Source of the DNA: an uncultured Alphaproteobacteria bacterium
GTDB taxonomy: Bacteria; Pseudomonadota; Alphaproteobacteria; Rhizobiales; Rhizobiaceae
DNA length: 7,480 nucleotides
Direction: 5' to 3'
Assembly: GCA_929200335.1 (NCBI GenBank)
Contig: CAKMZG010000123.1
Location: forward strand, 1 to 7,480
Shown here: positions 1 through 6,461 of the stretch, in pieces
How the letters are laid out: every line of letters starts with the position of its first letter
Position numbering within the stretch: position 1 is the stretch's first letter
Notes under the pieces: generated by a model
Seen by the model: the letters and a program-made list of their open reading frames with translations, nothing else
Told to the model about the DNA's origin: nothing
Databases searched by the model: none
Made by a program: the position numbers and the translations under genes

Positions 1-37
1 ATGCTTTTGAAAGATATAAAATCATGACCAATTTTCC

Positions 38-70
38 AAATTTTAAGATCTATTGAAATTTTATGATCTA
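38..70. repeat. Near-identical 15-bp direct repeat upstream of the carboxypeptidase gene
   Basis: AAATTTTAAGATCTA (38-52) and AAATTTTATGATCTA (56-70) differ at one base and start 18 bp apart. The second copy lies in the spacer of the candidate promoter at 52-80 and the first lies just upstream of its -35 element. That arrangement would suit a regulator binding the two copies side by side, but this is inference; AT-rich DNA also yields such repeats by chance. Confidence 0.45.
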
Positions 71-80
71 AGGGCTATAT
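52..80 (+). promoter_or_regulatory. Candidate sigma-70 promoter of the carboxypeptidase gene
   Basis: ATTGAA (52-57), a 17-bp spacer, then CTATAT (75-80). This matches the rhizobial housekeeping pattern CTTGAC-N17-CTATAT at 4 of 6 and 6 of 6 positions with the exact spacing. Transcription would start near position 87, giving a leader of about 50 nt. A second possible promoter lies downstream: TTAATA (86-91), 17 bp, then a perfect TATAAT (109-114), which would leave a very short leader. Both are pattern matches only. Confidence 0.4.
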
Positions 81-136
81 CTTAATTAATAAATTTATTG
101 AATGATTTTATAATTATATTGAATTAATGGGGTGTA

Positions 137-1303
137 ATGATTTATCAACTAGGCAAGCGGTATAATCTATATTTATGCGTTTTACTTATGTTGATAAGTA
201 ATGGGCATTCTGCTTTTGCCGAACAGCTAAAAACTACAGCCCAGCAAGCATTTATGTTGGATGCGGGTACTGGTACAATTTTTATTAATAAAAATGCTGA
301 TGAACTTATGGCGCCAGCATCAATGGCTAAATTATTGACGGTAGCGGTTGTGTTTAAGGCCTTGATAGCTGGTGAGATTGAATTAGATAAGAAAATCAAA
401 ATCAGTAAACATGCTTGGAGTACTGGTGGTGCTCCATCGCGTACCTCATCAATGTTTGCTAAATTAGGTTCATCAGTTGCGGTTGAGGATTTATTGCGCA
501 GTGTTATTATTCAGTCAGGTAATGATGCAGCAATTGCTTTGGCTGAGGGAGTAGCCGGTAGTGAAGATGACTTTGTAACGCGAATGAATGCCTATGCCGA
601 AGAAATAGGCATGAAAAGCTCAAGTTTTTATAATGCCAGTGGTTTGCCTCATAAAATGCAAGCTGTTACTGCGCGGGATCTAGCAATTTTAGCACTTCAT
701 CTTATCGAGACTTATCCTCAATTCTTAGGCATATTTAGTGAAAAAGAATTTACTTGGAATAAAATACGCCAAATCAATAAGAACCCGCTGGTTTTTAATG
801 ATGAACGGGTAGATGGATTAAAAACAGGCTACACTGATAAATCTGGTTATGGCATTGTAGTGAGTGCCTTAAATGATGATCGCCGTGTCATTCTTGTCTT
901 GAACGGCTTAGCAAAAAAGAAAGATAGAGTTGCTGAAACTAAAAAGCTATTAGACCATGCGTATAGTGGGGTTAGTTTTAAACGGCTTTATCAAAAGAAT
1001 GAAATTATCGGAACAGCAAGGGTTTATGGTGGCGAAAAAGCTAATATTCGCCTTAAAATAAAAGAGAATATCAGCCTATTCTTACCTTCTCGAAAAGCTG
1101 AAGAATTTAAAGCTCAAATTAAATATGAAGGACCATTACTTGCCCCAATTGGGAATGATGTAAAAATTGGCACATTCACCATTTATCATCAAGATGAGGT
1201 GTTAAAGCAGGTGCCTGTTTATACCAGCGAAGCAATTGAAGAAGGCTCTATTGTTGCAATTGCTAAAGATGCTGCAATTGAATGGGTGCTCAGTAAATTT
1301 TAA
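137..1303 (+). CDS. D-alanyl-D-alanine carboxypeptidase (PBP5/DacF-type, peptidase S11)
   Basis: Periplasmic low-molecular-weight penicillin-binding protein that removes the terminal D-Ala from peptidoglycan stem pentapeptides, limiting cross-linking. All three catalytic motifs of the penicillin-interacting fold are present: SMAK at residues 62-65 (acylated Ser62, Lys65), SGN at 127-129 and KTG at 229-231. Residues 1-28 form a signal peptide with a basic start, a Leu-rich core and a probable cleavage site after AFA28. The part after about residue 280 fits the beta-rich C-terminal domain of S11 enzymes, and the last ~16 residues could form the amphipathic membrane anchor usual in this family. 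The length of 388 aa is normal. The ATG is preceded by TGGGG at 128-132. The gene is probably its own unit, separated from tmk by 119 bp. The family is clear; whether it should be called dacA, dacC or dacF is not, so no symbol is given. Confidence 0.96.
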   Translation: MIYQLGKRYNLYLCVLLMLISNGHSAFAEQLKTTAQQAFMLDAGTGTIFINKNADELMAPASMAKLLTVAVVFKALIAGEIELDKKIKISKHAWSTGGAPSRTSSMFAKLGSSVAVEDLLRSVIIQSGNDAAIALAEGVAGSEDDFVTRMNAYAEEIGMKSSSFYNASGLPHKMQAVTARDLAILALHLIETYPQFLGIFSEKEFTWNKIRQINKNPLVFNDERVDGLKTGYTDKSGYGIVVSALNDDRRVILVLNGLAKKKDRVAETKKLLDHAYSGVSFKRLYQKNEIIGTARVYGGEKANIRLKIKENISLFLPSRKAEEFKAQIKYEGPLLAPIGNDVKIGTFTIYHQDEVLKQVPVYTSEAIEEGSIVAIAKDAAIEWVLSKF

Positions 1304-1326
1304 ATAAAATCACAACTTTAATATGT

Positions 1327-1352
1327 AAAATAAATCTGTAGAGATTTGTTTT
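1327..1352 (+). terminator. AT-rich hairpin after the carboxypeptidase gene, possible weak terminator
   Basis: AAAATAAATCT (1327-1337) pairs with AGATTTGTTTT (1342-1352) around a GTAG loop, giving an 11-bp stem with one G-U pair. The 3' arm is itself T-rich and is followed by ATTT. The position, 24 bp after the stop codon, fits a terminator, but the stem contains almost no G-C pairs, so it may be weak or only protect the 3' end. Confidence 0.35.
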
Positions 1353-1356
1353 ATTT

Positions 1357-1366
1357 AAAGCGCTTT
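1357..1366. promoter_or_regulatory. Perfect palindrome AAAGCGCTTT, possible operator
   Basis: AAAGCGCTTT is a perfect 10-bp palindrome with a central CG, the general form of sites bound by LacI-family regulators. Its last bases overlap the -35 element of the candidate tmk promoter. No regulator gene is in the window and the flanks do not extend the symmetry, so a regulatory role is only a suggestion. Confidence 0.2.
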
Positions 1367-1393
1367 GCCTAAATCTATCTTATAAGTTAAAAT
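1365..1393 (+). promoter_or_regulatory. Candidate promoter of the tmk-holB-metG operon
   Basis: TTGCCT (1365-1370), 17 bp, then TAAAAT (1388-1393) match the bacterial sigma-70 consensus at 4 of 6 and 5 of 6 positions with optimal spacing. The start site would be near 1400, about 23 nt before the tmk start codon, with the ribosome binding site inside the leader. Pattern match only. Confidence 0.35.
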
Positions 1394-1409
1394 AAATAGA
1401 TTCATTATT

Positions 1410-1413
1410 AAGG
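1410..1413 (+). promoter_or_regulatory. Ribosome binding site that selects the TTG start of tmk
   Basis: AAGG ends 9 nt before TTG at 1423, a normal spacing. The ATG at 1415 is only 1 nt from it and out of frame, and opens just eight codons. Reading tmk's frame upstream meets a stop at 1393-1395 with no ATG, GTG or other TTG between, so TTG is the only reasonable start. Confidence 0.6.
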
Positions 1414-1422
1414 TATGCCAGA

Positions 1423-2127
1423 TTGCGTGGAAAATTCATAACATTTGAAGGTGGTGAGGGAACGGGTAAATCAACTCAGATCAGCCTATTAGCCAATCAT
1501 CTTAAAGACTTAGGACACGATGTTATTGTTACCCGTGAACCTGGTGGTACAGCAGGTGCAGAAGCTGTCCGTCATATATTATTATCGGGAACGGCAGAGC
1601 AATTTGGCTCTGATATGGAGGCAATTCTATTTGCAGCGGCGCGCGCTGATCATGTGGATCAAATTATAGCTCCAGCGCTAGATGATGGTAAATACGTGCT
1701 TTGTGACCGTTTTTTTGATTCAACCCGAGCCTATCAAGGAGCTTCAGGCAATGTGCCGTTTGAAACCCTTCATGCACTTGAACAAGCGGCTTGTGGTGAA
1801 CATTGGCCTGATTTAACTCTAATATTAGACTTATCATCAAAAGAGAGCATTGCACGAGCAAATAAACGTAGAGGTGATGCAGAAGCTGATCGCTTTGAGC
1901 GCGAATCGATAAAACAGCAAGAACTGCGTCGCAGGGCATTTTTAGATATAGCTAAACAAGCTCCAGAGCGCTGTGCAGTGATCGATGCAGCGGGTTCTAT
2001 AGAAGAGATTTCTGCAGCCATTTGGCGCGAAGTTGATCTGCGTTTGATTAAACCGCAAAATCTCCCCAACAAGCCTTCTCAATTGAAAGAAAAACTTAAA
2101 AGGATAAATAAAAATGTCCGCAATTGA
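1423..2127 (+). CDS. tmk: Thymidylate kinase (dTMP kinase)
   Basis: Phosphorylates dTMP to dTDP with ATP in the cytoplasm, the step shared by the de novo and salvage routes to dTTP. The P-loop GGEGTGKS is at residues 10-17, the nucleoside-binding TREPGG at 37-42, the DRFFDST motif at 95-101 followed by RAYQG, and an Arg-rich LID (KRRGDAEADRFE) at 148-159. A P-loop without a basic residue plus arginines in the LID is the E. coli-like type II arrangement. The start is TTG, chosen because the protein then begins RGKFITFEGG as in relatives and no other start exists in frame. At 234 aa it is about 20 residues longer than usual; the extra part is a lysine-rich tail after about residue 210. The 3' end overlaps holB by 14 bp, suggesting coupled translation. 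It is the first gene of the likely operon. Confidence 0.96.
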   Translation: MRGKFITFEGGEGTGKSTQISLLANHLKDLGHDVIVTREPGGTAGAEAVRHILLSGTAEQFGSDMEAILFAAARADHVDQIIAPALDDGKYVLCDRFFDSTRAYQGASGNVPFETLHALEQAACGEHWPDLTLILDLSSKESIARANKRRGDAEADRFERESIKQQELRRRAFLDIAKQAPERCAVIDAAGSIEEISAAIWREVDLRLIKPQNLPNKPSQLKEKLKRINKNVRN

Positions 2128-3220
2128 AAATGAAGGTATTATGCGCATGCAGCTTGATGGCGTTAAGCATCCAGCTGATAGCAACAAGCTGATTGGCCAT
2201 CAAAATGCACAAGAAGTTATGGCGCAAGCCCTAGCCAGTGAACAATTGCACCATGCTTGGTTGATTACAGGCGCTGAGGGGATTGGTAAAGCAACGTTTG
2301 CCTTTCATTTTGCTAAACATATCATTGCGCATTTTCGCGATAAAAATCTAACTGGCGATTCTATGTTTGGGGAGGTCGGTACCACGGGTTTTACAGAGCT
2401 CACACAGGATGATCCGATTTCACGACAAATCGCTAATGGCTCACATCCAGAAGTTTTATATCTTTCGCGCCCATGGGATCAAAAAACTAAGAAATTCAAA
2501 ACCAAACTCACCGTAGATGTGATCCGAAAAACGGTAAAATTCTTTGGTGCAACATCTATGAATGATGGTTGGCGCATAGCCATTGTTGATGCTGCGGATG
2601 ATATGAATGCAAGTGCCGCCAATGCGCTATTGAAGATTTTAGAAGAACCGCCCAAGCGTTCGCTTTTTCTGGTTGTTTCCCATTCCCCAGGCAAGCTATT
2701 ACCGACCATACGTTCAAGATGCCGCCATCTAGCGTTGAAACCCCTTGATTTTGATGAGATCAAGACTATCTTAAATCTACAAGAAGGTGTCACGTTACCA
2801 AGTGGTGAGGTTTTAGATGCAGTTGCCAAACTATCAGAGGGCAGTGCAAAACGCGCAGTGCAGCTCTGTGAGGGTAACGCCTTAAAGCACTATCAATTAT
2901 TTATGGAAGTTACCCAAAATACCACGCCTAATTGGATAAAAATTCATAGTCTTGCGGATGCTCTTGCTAAAGCCGGTAATGATGATGAATATTCGTTGTT
3001 TTTTGATATGATTAATGGATTTTTAGCCAGACGAGTAAGGGCACAGGATGAACCCTTAATGCATCATCAAGAAGGCTTGTTAAATCCATCTCATTTCCCC
3101 CTTGCTCATTGGGCTGATCTGTGGGAAAACCTGCAGAAATCACGTGCGGTTGCTGATGGGTATAATCTGGATCGAAAACAGGTAATCCTATCCTTCTTTC
3201 AAGCGCTATTTCAATCTTAA
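2114..3220 (+). CDS. holB: DNA polymerase III subunit delta'
   Basis: The delta' subunit of the clamp loader, an AAA+ protein that works with DnaX and delta to place the beta clamp on DNA. Residues 29-60 resemble the start of clamp-loader AAA+ domains, with a P-loop-like GAEGIGKAT at 53-61. A segment around 155-180 (IVDAADDMNASAANALLKIL) contains the Walker B-like region and the conserved LLKxLEEPP, and TIRSRCR at 198-204 holds the SRC arginine-finger motif. The C-terminal ~100 residues are less conserved and would be the collar domain. The four zinc-binding cysteines of E. coli delta' (Cys50/59/62/65) have no counterpart: there is no Cys between the P-loop and residue 200. The start ATG has AAGGA at 2100-2104, 9 nt upstream, inside the end of tmk. 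tmk next to holB is a widely conserved pairing, also found in E. coli. Confidence 0.94.
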   Translation: MSAIENEGIMRMQLDGVKHPADSNKLIGHQNAQEVMAQALASEQLHHAWLITGAEGIGKATFAFHFAKHIIAHFRDKNLTGDSMFGEVGTTGFTELTQDDPISRQIANGSHPEVLYLSRPWDQKTKKFKTKLTVDVIRKTVKFFGATSMNDGWRIAIVDAADDMNASAANALLKILEEPPKRSLFLVVSHSPGKLLPTIRSRCRHLALKPLDFDEIKTILNLQEGVTLPSGEVLDAVAKLSEGSAKRAVQLCEGNALKHYQLFMEVTQNTTPNWIKIHSLADALAKAGNDDEYSLFFDMINGFLARRVRAQDEPLMHHQEGLLNPSHFPLAHWADLWENLQKSRAVADGYNLDRKQVILSFFQALFQS

Positions 3221-3246
3221 ACCTAGAATTAGAGTAAAATCAGTAG

Positions 3247-4830
3247 ATGTCGAACCACAATAAAAATCCTTTTTACATTACAACAGCCATCTCTTATCCC
3301 AATGGCGTGCCGCATATTGGCCATGCCTATGAGTTGATTGCAACGGACGCTATTGCGCGGTTTAAACGCCTTGATGGCCATGATGTGTTGTTTTTAACAG
3401 GGGTGGACGAACATGGTCAAAAAATGCTGCAAACTGCCCGCAAAGAGGGTCTAACGGTTCAAGAATTAGCTGATCGCAATACTTCGCGTTTCCAAGATAT
3501 GGCAGCGGCGCTTAATTCATCTCATGATGATTATATACGCACTTCAGAAGAGCGTCACCATGAATCATGCCAAGAAATTTGGAACCGTATGGCCTCCAAT
3601 GAGAGCAATGGCGAGAGTGATATTTATAAATCTAGCTATGCGGGCTGGTATTCCGTGCGTGATGAGGCTTATTACGCTGAGGATGAAACCGAGGTCTTAG
3701 AAGATGGAAGCCGTGTTGGCGCGCAGGGCACGCCCGTAGAATGGGTTGAAGAGGAAAGCTATTTTTTCCGCCTGTCAGCTTATGAAGATAAATTACTGCA
3801 ATATTTTGAAGAAAACCCTGAATTTCTTGCACCAAAAAGCCGTCGAAATGAAATTATCTCATTCATCAAGTCTGGCCTAAAAGACCTTTCTATTTCACGC
3901 ACAACCTTTGATTGGGGCGTAAAAGTTCCAGGTGATGATAAACACGTTATGTATGTTTGGGTCGATGCTCTAACCAATTATATTACAGGTGCTGATTTTC
4001 CAAATGAAGCCAGTGAGAAATGGCAAAAATATTGGCCGGCGGATGTTCATGTGATTGGTAAAGATATTACCCGCTTTCACACCATCTATTGGCCAGCGTT
4101 TTTAATGTCTGCAGGCTTGCCATTGCCTAAAAAAGTATTTGGCCATGGTTTTTTATTGAACTCAGGCGAGAAAATGTCCAAGAGTCTTGGCAATGTGGTT
4201 GATCCATTCGATTTAATTGATACTTATGGGGGGGATGCTGTACGTTTTTATTTCTTGCGTGAGGTGGCATTTGGTCAAGATGGCTCCTATTCCCATGAGG
4301 CAATTATTAATCGTGTGAATGCTGATTTAGCTAATGATTTAGGCAATCTTGCTAGCCGTGCACTTTCTATGATTGCCAAAAATTTAGAGGGTAATTTGGG
4401 CGCACCAAACGCCTATAGTGATGCCGATAAAGCAATATTAGAGTTGGCTTCCAATATGCTTAACCAATGTCGTGAAGCTATGGATAAACAACATATTCAT
4501 GATGCTGTTGGCGTAATATGGCATGTGGTGAGTGAGGCCAATAAATATTTTGCAGGCGAGGAGCCTTGGGCGCTTAAAAATACTGATATTGAGCGCATGC
4601 GTACGGTCTTATATGTGGCATCTGAGATTATCCGCCAAGTGGCAATTCTAGCCCAGCCCTATATGCCAGAAAGCTGCAATAAGCTTTTAGATATGCTTAA
4701 AATACCTCAAGATCAGAGACAATTTGAGCATTTAGGCGCTGAGTTTGCCCTGAGTGATGAAACTGTGATTGAAAAACCATCTCCGGTATTTCCACGCATT
4801 CAAAAGCCTGCCGAAGATGAAAAAGGATAG
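3247..4830 (+). CDS. metG: Methionyl-tRNA synthetase
   Basis: Class I aminoacyl-tRNA synthetase that activates methionine and charges initiator and elongator tRNA-Met. The Rossmann signature HIGH is at residues 23-26 and KMSKS at 309-313. FLTGVDEHGQK (49-59) and the WVDALTNY segment (238-245) line the methionine and adenylate pocket. The region 128-150, where some MetRS carry a zinc knuckle, has no CxxC pair; the only cysteines are at 108, 408 and 477, so this is the form without bound zinc. The protein ends after the anticodon-binding helical domain (about 360-510) and lacks the C-terminal EMAP-like tRNA-binding domain; 527 aa is normal for this short type. It starts 26 bp after holB. The ribosome binding site is poor (AGAG at 3231-3234, 12 nt upstream), the weakest in the operon. 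Also called metS in rhizobia. Confidence 0.97.
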   Translation: MSNHNKNPFYITTAISYPNGVPHIGHAYELIATDAIARFKRLDGHDVLFLTGVDEHGQKMLQTARKEGLTVQELADRNTSRFQDMAAALNSSHDDYIRTSEERHHESCQEIWNRMASNESNGESDIYKSSYAGWYSVRDEAYYAEDETEVLEDGSRVGAQGTPVEWVEEESYFFRLSAYEDKLLQYFEENPEFLAPKSRRNEIISFIKSGLKDLSISRTTFDWGVKVPGDDKHVMYVWVDALTNYITGADFPNEASEKWQKYWPADVHVIGKDITRFHTIYWPAFLMSAGLPLPKKVFGHGFLLNSGEKMSKSLGNVVDPFDLIDTYGGDAVRFYFLREVAFGQDGSYSHEAIINRVNADLANDLGNLASRALSMIAKNLEGNLGAPNAYSDADKAILELASNMLNQCREAMDKQHIHDAVGVIWHVVSEANKYFAGEEPWALKNTDIERMRTVLYVASEIIRQVAILAQPYMPESCNKLLDMLKIPQDQRQFEHLGAEFALSDETVIEKPSPVFPRIQKPAEDEKG

Positions 4831-4836
4831 TGCATA

Positions 4837-5655
4837 ATGTTGGTTGATAGCCATTGTCATTTGGATTTCCCAGATTTTGCTGAAGAGCTTGACGATGTGG
4901 TGGCACGAGCAGAAAATGCTGGCGTGCGTCGCATGGTTACCATTTGCACTAGAGTGCGCAAATTTGAACAAATCCACGCTGTGGCTCAACGTTTTGAAAA
5001 TGTCTATTGTTCCGTTGGTACTCATCCATTGAATACGGGTGAAGAGTTAGACATTACAACACAAATGATCGTTGATCATGCGCAAAATGAGAAGGTTGTC
5101 GCCATCGGGGAGGCGGGACTTGATTATTTTTATGATAAAGACCCTCGCGAACAGCAGCAGCAAGTTTTTCGCACTAATATTGCAGCAGCTCGCGAAACGG
5201 GACTGCCTTTGGTAATTCATGCACGTGCCGCTGATGATGACATGATTGCCATTTTACAAGATGAAATGAAGAAAGGGGTATTTTGTGCCATTCTGCATTG
5301 CTTTTCTTCAACGCAAAAATTAGCAAATGTTGGTGTTGAGCTTGGTTTTTATGTTTCATTTTCAGGCATTTTAACCTTTAAAAATTCACAAGAAATCAGA
5401 GATATAGCAAGCACCGTACCCCATGAGCGCTTGTTGGTTGAAACCGATGCACCATATCTTGCGCCGCCGCCATTTCGCGGTAAGCGCAATGAGCCAAGTT
5501 ATACGGTACATACGGCAAAAGTTTTAGCCGAAACATTAGGAAAATCAGAAGAAGAGGTTTGGCAACAAACCAGTCAAAATTTCTTTACGTTATTTTCTAA
5601 AATGCCCAAACCAACAGCTGAAGAATTTCTCAAACCGCCCCATTTAGAGGTGTAA
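4837..5655 (+). CDS. TatD-family metal-dependent deoxyribonuclease (YcfH-type)
   Basis: TIM-barrel amidohydrolase-fold enzyme; family members are metal-dependent DNases with 3'-5' exonuclease activity on DNA or RNA, acting in the cytoplasm. All expected metal ligands are visible: H6 and H8 in SHCHLD, E92 in GEAGLDY, H128 in VIHAR, H154 in LHCFS and D204 in ETDAPYL. The length of 272 aa is close to the usual ~260, with a short proline-containing tail. AGGA at 4824-4827, partly inside the end of metG, lies 9 nt before the ATG. Position after tmk and holB matches E. coli ycfH (tmk-holB-ycfH), so it is probably the YcfH-type paralogue rather than TatD itself. The natural substrate of this branch is not settled. 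No relation to the Tat secretion genes is seen here. Confidence 0.94.
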   Translation: MLVDSHCHLDFPDFAEELDDVVARAENAGVRRMVTICTRVRKFEQIHAVAQRFENVYCSVGTHPLNTGEELDITTQMIVDHAQNEKVVAIGEAGLDYFYDKDPREQQQQVFRTNIAAARETGLPLVIHARAADDDMIAILQDEMKKGVFCAILHCFSSTQKLANVGVELGFYVSFSGILTFKNSQEIRDIASTVPHERLLVETDAPYLAPPPFRGKRNEPSYTVHTAKVLAETLGKSEEEVWQQTSQNFFTLFSKMPKPTAEEFLKPPHLEV

Positions 5656-5656
5656 C

Positions 5657-6457
5657 ATGTCTAAGCGTTTAAAATTCACCATTTTGGGCTGCGGGTCATC
5701 GCCTGGTGTGCCGCGCATTGGTGGAGATTGGGGTGCTTGTGATCCCCAAAACCCTAAAAACCGCCGTCGTCGTGCCTCGCTTCTTATTGAGCAATTTCAA
5801 GGGGATGGAAAAACCACAGTCGTGGTAGATACAGGCCCTGATTTTCGCGAGCAAATGTTATCTGCCAATGTGGGCTGGGCTGATGGAGTTTTATATACTC
5901 ACGGCCATGCTGATCATATTCATGGGATTGATGATTTGCGCTCTTTTGTGATTAATCGTCATCATTTGGTAAATATCTATTGCGATGATTTTACATCTGA
6001 GCGCCTCTACGAAGGATTTGGTTATTGCTTTAAATCCCCAGAGGGTAGCCAATATCCACCAATCTTACGTGAAAACCGAATTGCCGCCGGTCAATCTTTT
6101 GAGGTTTCAGGAGAGGGCGGTAATATAGAAATTTTACCCTATAAGCAGCAACACGGCTCTATTCACTCCCTAGGATTTAGGATGGGTAATTTTGCCTATT
6201 CATCAGATATTTCAGATATGCTGGATGAGACCATTCCGCTACTTCAAGGTTTAGATGTTTGGGTTTTAGATGCATTGCAATATCGAGAACATTCCAGCCA
6301 TTTTAGTGTGGAGCAGGCGCTATTCTGGGTGGATAAAATTAAACCAAAACGCGCAATTTTTACTCATATGCATACACCCCTTGATTATGACACACTAAAG
6401 TCTGAATTGCCCGGTCATATTGAGCCTGCTTATGATGGCATGGTAATTGAGGTTTAA
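5657..6457 (+). CDS. MBL-fold metallo-hydrolase, PhnP-like, substrate unknown
   Basis: Metallo-beta-lactamase-fold hydrolase with a complete metal site: THGHADH at residues 81-87 (H82, H84, D86, H87), a probable H166 or H170 in QQHGSIH, D184 in YSSDIS and H237 in FTHMH. The overall form resembles the PhnP branch (phosphoribosyl 1,2-cyclic phosphodiesterase) and related RNase Z-like phosphodiesterases, so a phosphodiester substrate is likely. It is probably not PhnP itself: the E. coli PhnP CxCxxC zinc cysteines near the N-terminus are absent, replaced by GGDWGACDPQNPKNRRRR (22-39) with one Cys and four arginines, and no phn genes are nearby. It starts one base after the tatD stop, with AGAGG at 5646-5650. 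In rhizobia a gene of this type commonly follows metG-tatD (recollection, not checked). Its cellular role is unknown to me. Confidence 0.9.
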   Translation: MSKRLKFTILGCGSSPGVPRIGGDWGACDPQNPKNRRRRASLLIEQFQGDGKTTVVVDTGPDFREQMLSANVGWADGVLYTHGHADHIHGIDDLRSFVINRHHLVNIYCDDFTSERLYEGFGYCFKSPEGSQYPPILRENRIAAGQSFEVSGEGGNIEILPYKQQHGSIHSLGFRMGNFAYSSDISDMLDETIPLLQGLDVWVLDALQYREHSSHFSVEQALFWVDKIKPKRAIFTHMHTPLDYDTLKSELPGHIEPAYDGMVIEV

Positions 6458-6461
6458 ATAA

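Noticed and set aside
1..56. Short open stretches at the left edge (17 codons to TGA at 54-56; 8 codons to TGA at 25-27) as the tail of an upstream gene
   Set aside because: Neither peptide shows a recognisable motif, and such lengths occur by chance. An RlpA-like gene often lies upstream in rhizobia, but nothing here identifies it.
1415..1441. ATG at 1415 as the tmk start or as a leader peptide
   Set aside because: It is out of frame with tmk and ends after eight codons at TAA (1439-1441). It sits 1 nt after the ribosome binding site, too close for efficient initiation, and its codons do not resemble an attenuator peptide.
1664..2187. Three minus-strand open frames across tmk and the start of holB
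   Set aside because: Low-complexity translations lying opposite conserved coding sequence; no motifs, so they are treated as shadows.
2479..2829. 116-codon open frame antisense to holB
   Set aside because: It is the opposite-strand shadow of a clearly real gene, has no family resemblance and no good ribosome binding site.
4697..5025. Minus-strand open frames over the metG-tatD junction
   Set aside because: They lie opposite the conserved ends of metG and tatD and show no domain features.
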